Positions 7,357 through 9,229 of a stretch of DNA of 9,229 nucleotides are shown here, piece after piece. The first letter of the stretch is position 1, and each line of letters starts with the position of its first letter. The notes beneath the pieces are model-generated. The model did no database searches. It saw only the letters and a program-made list of their open reading frames with translations, and was not told the origin of the DNA. This DNA comes from an uncultured Roseburia sp. (GTDB taxonomy: Bacteria; Bacillota; Clostridia; Lachnospirales; Lachnospiraceae): the NCBI GenBank assembly GCA_947564765.1, contig CANODN010000067.1, positions 1-9,229 on the forward strand. Direction: 5' to 3'. The translations under genes and the position numbers were made by a program.

Positions 7357-7382
7357 GTATACAAAATTACAATTTTGTCAAC
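7357..7382. repeat. Right recombination site of the putative invertible segment
   Basis: Plus-strand arms GTATACAAAATT and AATTTTGTCAAC surround the two bases AC. Read on the minus strand it equals the left site except for two adjacent bases in the outer arm (TG for AT). The central pair AC against GT makes the two copies inverted relative to each other: inverted alignment gives 24 of 26 matches, direct alignment 22 of 26. It begins 30 bases after the recombinase stop codon. Confidence 0.75.
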
Positions 7383-7413
7383 ACCTCTGTCCGACTCATT
7401 TCTCTAAATAAAC

Positions 7414-8256
7414 TCACTGCACCAGTCCCAGTTGATCCAACTGTCTCATATGTTCCTCTCCCGTAGAAATCAAATAAATTCTGGTTGTTTCCATGGAACT
7501 GTGTCCTAATACATCCGCCAGCTTTACAATATCTTTGCATGCCGCATAAAAAACAGTTGCAAAAAGATGCCTCAGATTATGGGGAAAGACTTTTGAAGAT
7601 TCCACTCCCGCCTCTTTACAGAGATTCTTCATCTCCTGCCAGATCTGCTGTCTGGACAGAACCTTCCCTTTCCCGGTCAGAAAAATCGCTCCTGAAACAA
7701 TGTTCTGTTTTTTCGCATAGGAAAGCAGTTTCTTCTGTAATTTATTGGAAATCAGGATAATCCGGTTTTTCCCTTTCATAGAAATTTCCGCTCTGCCCTT
7801 CTTTACGGCTTCCGCTGTAATATTTTTTACTTCCGACACTCGTATGCCAGTCCCGCAAATTGTTTCCAGCAAAAGACAAAGCCTCTCCTTTCCTTGATTC
7901 TTGGCTACTGATAACAGACGCTTATATTCATGTCTGCCTAAATCCCTCTCCTGATCCCGAAAGGTTCTGCTTTGTATTTTTAAAAATTTCAGCTTTAATT
8001 CCACCCAGCCCATAAACCGGAAAAATCCATTCACTGCAGACAGCATGGAATTAATGGTTGTTGCTGCATACTCTTTTTGACACAGCGATTCTTTCCATTT
8101 CATCACAAGATCTTTGCTCACATTTTTTCCGTCTATCCATTCCAAAAATGCACGGATATCCCTCATATATTTTTGAATTGTACCGCTTTCCCGCTCCTCA
8201 CTGACAAGATATACCCGGTAATCATTGATATTTTTCTCTTCCAACTGATAACTCAT
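7414..8256 (-). CDS. Tyrosine-type site-specific recombinase (XerC/XerD-like), probable invertase of the adjacent segment
   Basis: A complete tyrosine recombinase of 280 residues, close to XerC/XerD size and shorter than most phage integrases. The N-terminal SAM-like core-binding domain spans about 5-90 (TIQKYMRDIRAFLEW, TINSMLSAVNGFFRF). The catalytic domain spans about 105-275 and keeps the full active site: Arg139 in GTGIRVSE, a beta-hairpin lysine at 161 or 163 (KGKNR), His226 and Arg229 in FPHNLRH, His252 in LGHSS, and nucleophile Tyr261 in TTRIYL. AAAGGAG lies 6 bases before the ATG. The gene stands alone after a terminator and directly abuts a pair of inverted palindromic sites followed by a surface-protein gene. 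From that context I infer a DNA invertase that switches the promoter, rather than a chromosome-dimer or phage enzyme. Family assignment is firm; the target site is inferred. Confidence 0.95.
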   Translation of the reverse strand: MSYQLEEKNINDYRVYLVSEERESGTIQKYMRDIRAFLEWIDGKNVSKDLVMKWKESLCQKEYAATTINSMLSAVNGFFRFMGWVELKLKFLKIQSRTFRDQERDLGRHEYKRLLSVAKNQGKERLCLLLETICGTGIRVSEVKNITAEAVKKGRAEISMKGKNRIILISNKLQKKLLSYAKKQNIVSGAIFLTGKGKVLSRQQIWQEMKNLCKEAGVESSKVFPHNLRHLFATVFYAACKDIVKLADVLGHSSMETTRIYLISTGEEHMRQLDQLGLVQ

Positions 8257-8290
8257 GTTTTTCTCCTTTCCTTAATAATGCGCATCTTTC

Positions 8291-8322
8291 CAGCGCATAA
8301 AGGGATACCCGGAGGGTATTTC
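8291..8322. repeat. Hairpin repeat, copy 1, upstream of the recombinase gene
   Basis: A 32-base element with stem ATACCC/GGGTAT around a GGA loop. It matches copy 2 at 28 of 32 positions. Ends CAGCGCA (8291-8297) and TGCGCTG (8330-8336) can form an outer 7-base stem around it. It ends about 20 bases before the recombinase ribosome site. Confidence 0.75.
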
Positions 8323-8341
8323 ATCGTATTGCGCTGTTTCT

Positions 8342-8373
8342 CAGCACATAAAGGGATACCTAGAAGGTATTTC
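8342..8373. repeat. Hairpin repeat, copy 2, upstream of the recombinase gene
   Basis: A second copy of the element, 51 bases further on. Its stem is ATACCT/AGGTAT around an AGA loop. The innermost pair is T-A where copy 1 has C-G, so two of the four differences keep the pairing. This points to selection on a structure, either RNA or a palindromic DNA site. Confidence 0.75.
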
Positions 8374-8392
8374 TCTGATAATTTTTCAAATC

Positions 8393-8438
8393 AAAAAAAG
8401 CCACAGAATCCGCCGTTTTACCGACTTATCCTATGGCT
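8393..8438 (-). terminator. Intrinsic terminator after the PH-domain gene
   Basis: On the minus strand AGCCATAG (8431-8438) pairs with CTGTGGCT (8399-8406), with one G.U pair. Further pairs continue inward to GTCG/CGGC, and seven T follow at once. It starts 16 bases after the stop codon of the PH-domain gene, so it separates the Rpn/PH unit from the recombinase. Confidence 0.85.
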
Positions 8439-8454
8439 CATGTCTGTCTGTTTT

Positions 8455-8853
8455 CTATTCCAGTTCCTCTGTTTCTACCCCGATGTCCATCATATGAACG
8501 GTTCTGCGTTTGATTCTTGCAGCTTCCGATGCTTCTAAAATGTAATTCTTAATTTCTTTGGCATGTTTGACGTGAATTAATTTCATATCAGGATGTGTTA
8601 CATCTCCGGAAAAACATTCTACGGTTCCTAAATGAAATATCTTTTCCAACAACGTCTGTGTCAGACGCACATCCTGAATCTTATACATGTAACAATCATT
8701 TTCCGTTGTTTTAAACAATCCTTCGTCTATGGTCAGCATAGACGGTGTGATAGTATATTTCGTAAATGTCCAGGGTAATCCAAAAAATAAAATCCTCTTT
8801 TTTTCTGTGTATACAGCATCTTCTGTCATTTTTATGTACTCCATTCTATTCAT
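8455..8853 (-). CDS. Small bacterial PH-domain protein (bPH_2-like)
   Basis: Up to 132 residues, soluble, without signal peptide or membrane segment. The pattern KKRILFFGLPWTFTKYTITPSMLTIDEG, in the first third, then YMYKIQDVRL, FHLGTVECFSGD and a final helix HAKEIKNYILEASEAAR, is that of bacterial pleckstrin-homology-like proteins. The family is widespread in Clostridia and its role is not established. The ATG at 8853 begins 8 bases after the upstream stop but has no clear ribosome site. ATG 8829 has GGAG at 9-base spacing and may be the true start, which would shorten the protein by 8 residues. The gene is followed by a strong terminator and probably shares a transcript with the Rpn-like gene upstream. 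A functional link to the recombinase switch is not supported. Confidence 0.8.
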   Translation of the reverse strand: MNRMEYIKMTEDAVYTEKKRILFFGLPWTFTKYTITPSMLTIDEGLFKTTENDCYMYKIQDVRLTQTLLEKIFHLGTVECFSGDVTHPDMKLIHVKHAKEIKNYILEASEAARIKRRTVHMMDIGVETEELE

Positions 8854-8861
8854 GTTTTTGT

Positions 8862-9229
8862 CTATACGTTTTTGTCAGTTTTCAGTTGTTTGACTTCCTC
8901 AAGAGAAAGTCCTGAAATATTAACAATTTCATCTAAAGCATATTTTCCTGCCGACAACATACGAAGTGCAGCTTCCTTCATACCTTCTTTTATCCCTTGG
9001 TTCAAGGACTCATTCCTCATATCTTCCATTACTTTACACATCTCTTGGACTCCTTTCGGGTTTTCTTTCAAATACCGCGTTCGGTCTGCCATAAGTTTAA
9101 AATTCATATCGTCTGCTTTAGTACAATTAAAGTCATACATGAGTTTTCCTAAATCAGATTCCCCACGGTATTCACCATTCACATAAAGAATATGTTCCCC
9201 ATCATCAAAAGATTTACCCATGGTAAGAT
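8862..9229 (-). CDS. Rpn/PD-(D/E)XK transposase-like nuclease, C-terminal part (runs off right edge)
   Basis: The frame stays open to the window edge, so the gene starts outside. About 122 codons are visible. They read FDDGEHILYVNGEYRG, then DLGKLMYDFNCTKADDMNF, RTRYLKENPKGVQEMCKVMEDMRNES, a charged QGIKEGMKEA helix, and a closing segment ISGLSLEEVKQLK. That order is typical of the C-terminal half of the Rpn family (recombination-promoting nuclease, PD-(D/E)XK superfamily), which is abundant in gut Clostridia. The catalytic nuclease half is not in the window, so whether it is intact cannot be judged. ATG at 9221 is an internal codon, not a credible start, because the conserved part of the family begins well before it. 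Confidence 0.75.
   Translation of the reverse strand, partial: LTMGKSFDDGEHILYVNGEYRGESDLGKLMYDFNCTKADDMNFKLMADRTRYLKENPKGVQEMCKVMEDMRNESLNQGIKEGMKEAALRMLSAGKYALDEIVNISGLSLEEVKQLKTDKNV

Larger units (their letters stand above)
7076..7382. other. Putative invertible promoter segment (phase-variation switch) with flanking sites
   Basis: Two palindromic sites in inverted orientation flank 255 bases of AT-rich DNA without a credible gene. The segment sits between a tyrosine recombinase gene, 30 bases from one site, and a large surface-protein gene, 129 bases from the other. Inside are a promoter pointing rightward (7297-7325) and a long hairpin (7191-7244). Inversion would place the promoter's -10 box near 7133-7138 on the minus strand, giving a leader of about 180 bases for the surface protein. 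Inverted promoters with an adjacent recombinase are a known phase-variation design in gut bacteria. That this one is active is inference from layout. Confidence 0.7.

Noticed and set aside
7357..7382. attL/attR of an integrated element with the recombinase as a phage integrase
   Set aside because: The two sites are inverted, not direct, they enclose only a promoter segment, and no tRNA end, phage gene or excisionase is present.
7160..7411. Plus-strand open frame of 83 codons across the invertible segment
   Set aside because: It has no ribosome site, low-complexity composition and no recognisable motif. It spans the right recombination site, so inversion would break it.
8291..8373. CRISPR array
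   Set aside because: There are only two repeats, they differ at four positions, they contain internal hairpins, and no cas gene is near. A repeat element is the better reading.
8077..8538. Plus-strand open frame of 153 codons covering the hairpin repeats
   Set aside because: It is antisense to the recombinase and PH-domain genes and runs through both hairpin repeats and a terminator. Its protein is an unstructured Phe/Cys/His-rich sequence of the antisense kind.

Overview
The window looks like chromosomal DNA of a gut-type member of the Lachnospiraceae or a close Clostridia relative. This is inferred from a very large secreted protein that combines a DUF6273-type domain, bacterial Ig-like (Big_2) domains, InlB-type repeats and a lysine-rich BspA-like LRR_5 tail, from AGGAG-type ribosome binding sites, from moderate GC, and from the Rpn-type and bacterial-PH genes beside it. 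No taxonomic marker gene is present. Every gene I accept lies on the minus strand, so the map is best read from right to left.

Right end (8393-9229): the C-terminal part of an Rpn/PD-(D/E)XK transposase-like nuclease gene runs off the edge. It is followed 8 bases later by a small soluble bacterial PH-domain protein, and the pair ends in a strong intrinsic terminator. Next comes a leader of about 135 bases holding two copies of a 32-base hairpin repeat, and then a complete tyrosine recombinase of 280 residues.

Centre (6947-7413): the gene-free stretch between the recombinase and the large surface-protein gene is the most interesting part. Thirty bases after the recombinase stop there is a 26-base palindromic site. 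A second copy, in inverted orientation (24 of 26 identical), lies about 280 bases further on, 129 bases before the start of the surface-protein gene. The DNA between them holds a good extended -10 promoter near the recombinase-side site. In the sequenced orientation that promoter points away from the surface-protein gene. This is the layout of an invertible promoter (phase-variation switch) with its own recombinase. I infer that this sequence shows the OFF orientation.

Left part (1349-6946): a protein of about 1865 residues with a signal peptide, a DUF6273 domain whose C-terminal part resembles the variable region of diversity-generating-retroelement target proteins, a propeller-like region, CARDB-like and Ig-like modules, and an LRR_5 C-terminus without LPXTG. 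It ends in an intrinsic terminator that overlaps a sigma-A-type promoter for the next operon.

Left end (1-1123): an AraC-family regulator with a cupin-like sensor domain, translationally coupled through an 8-base overlap to a GNAT-like acetyltransferase gene that runs off the left edge.

Working model: the recombinase flips the promoter segment, switching the giant surface protein on or off. The AraC/GNAT pair is a separate transcription unit.
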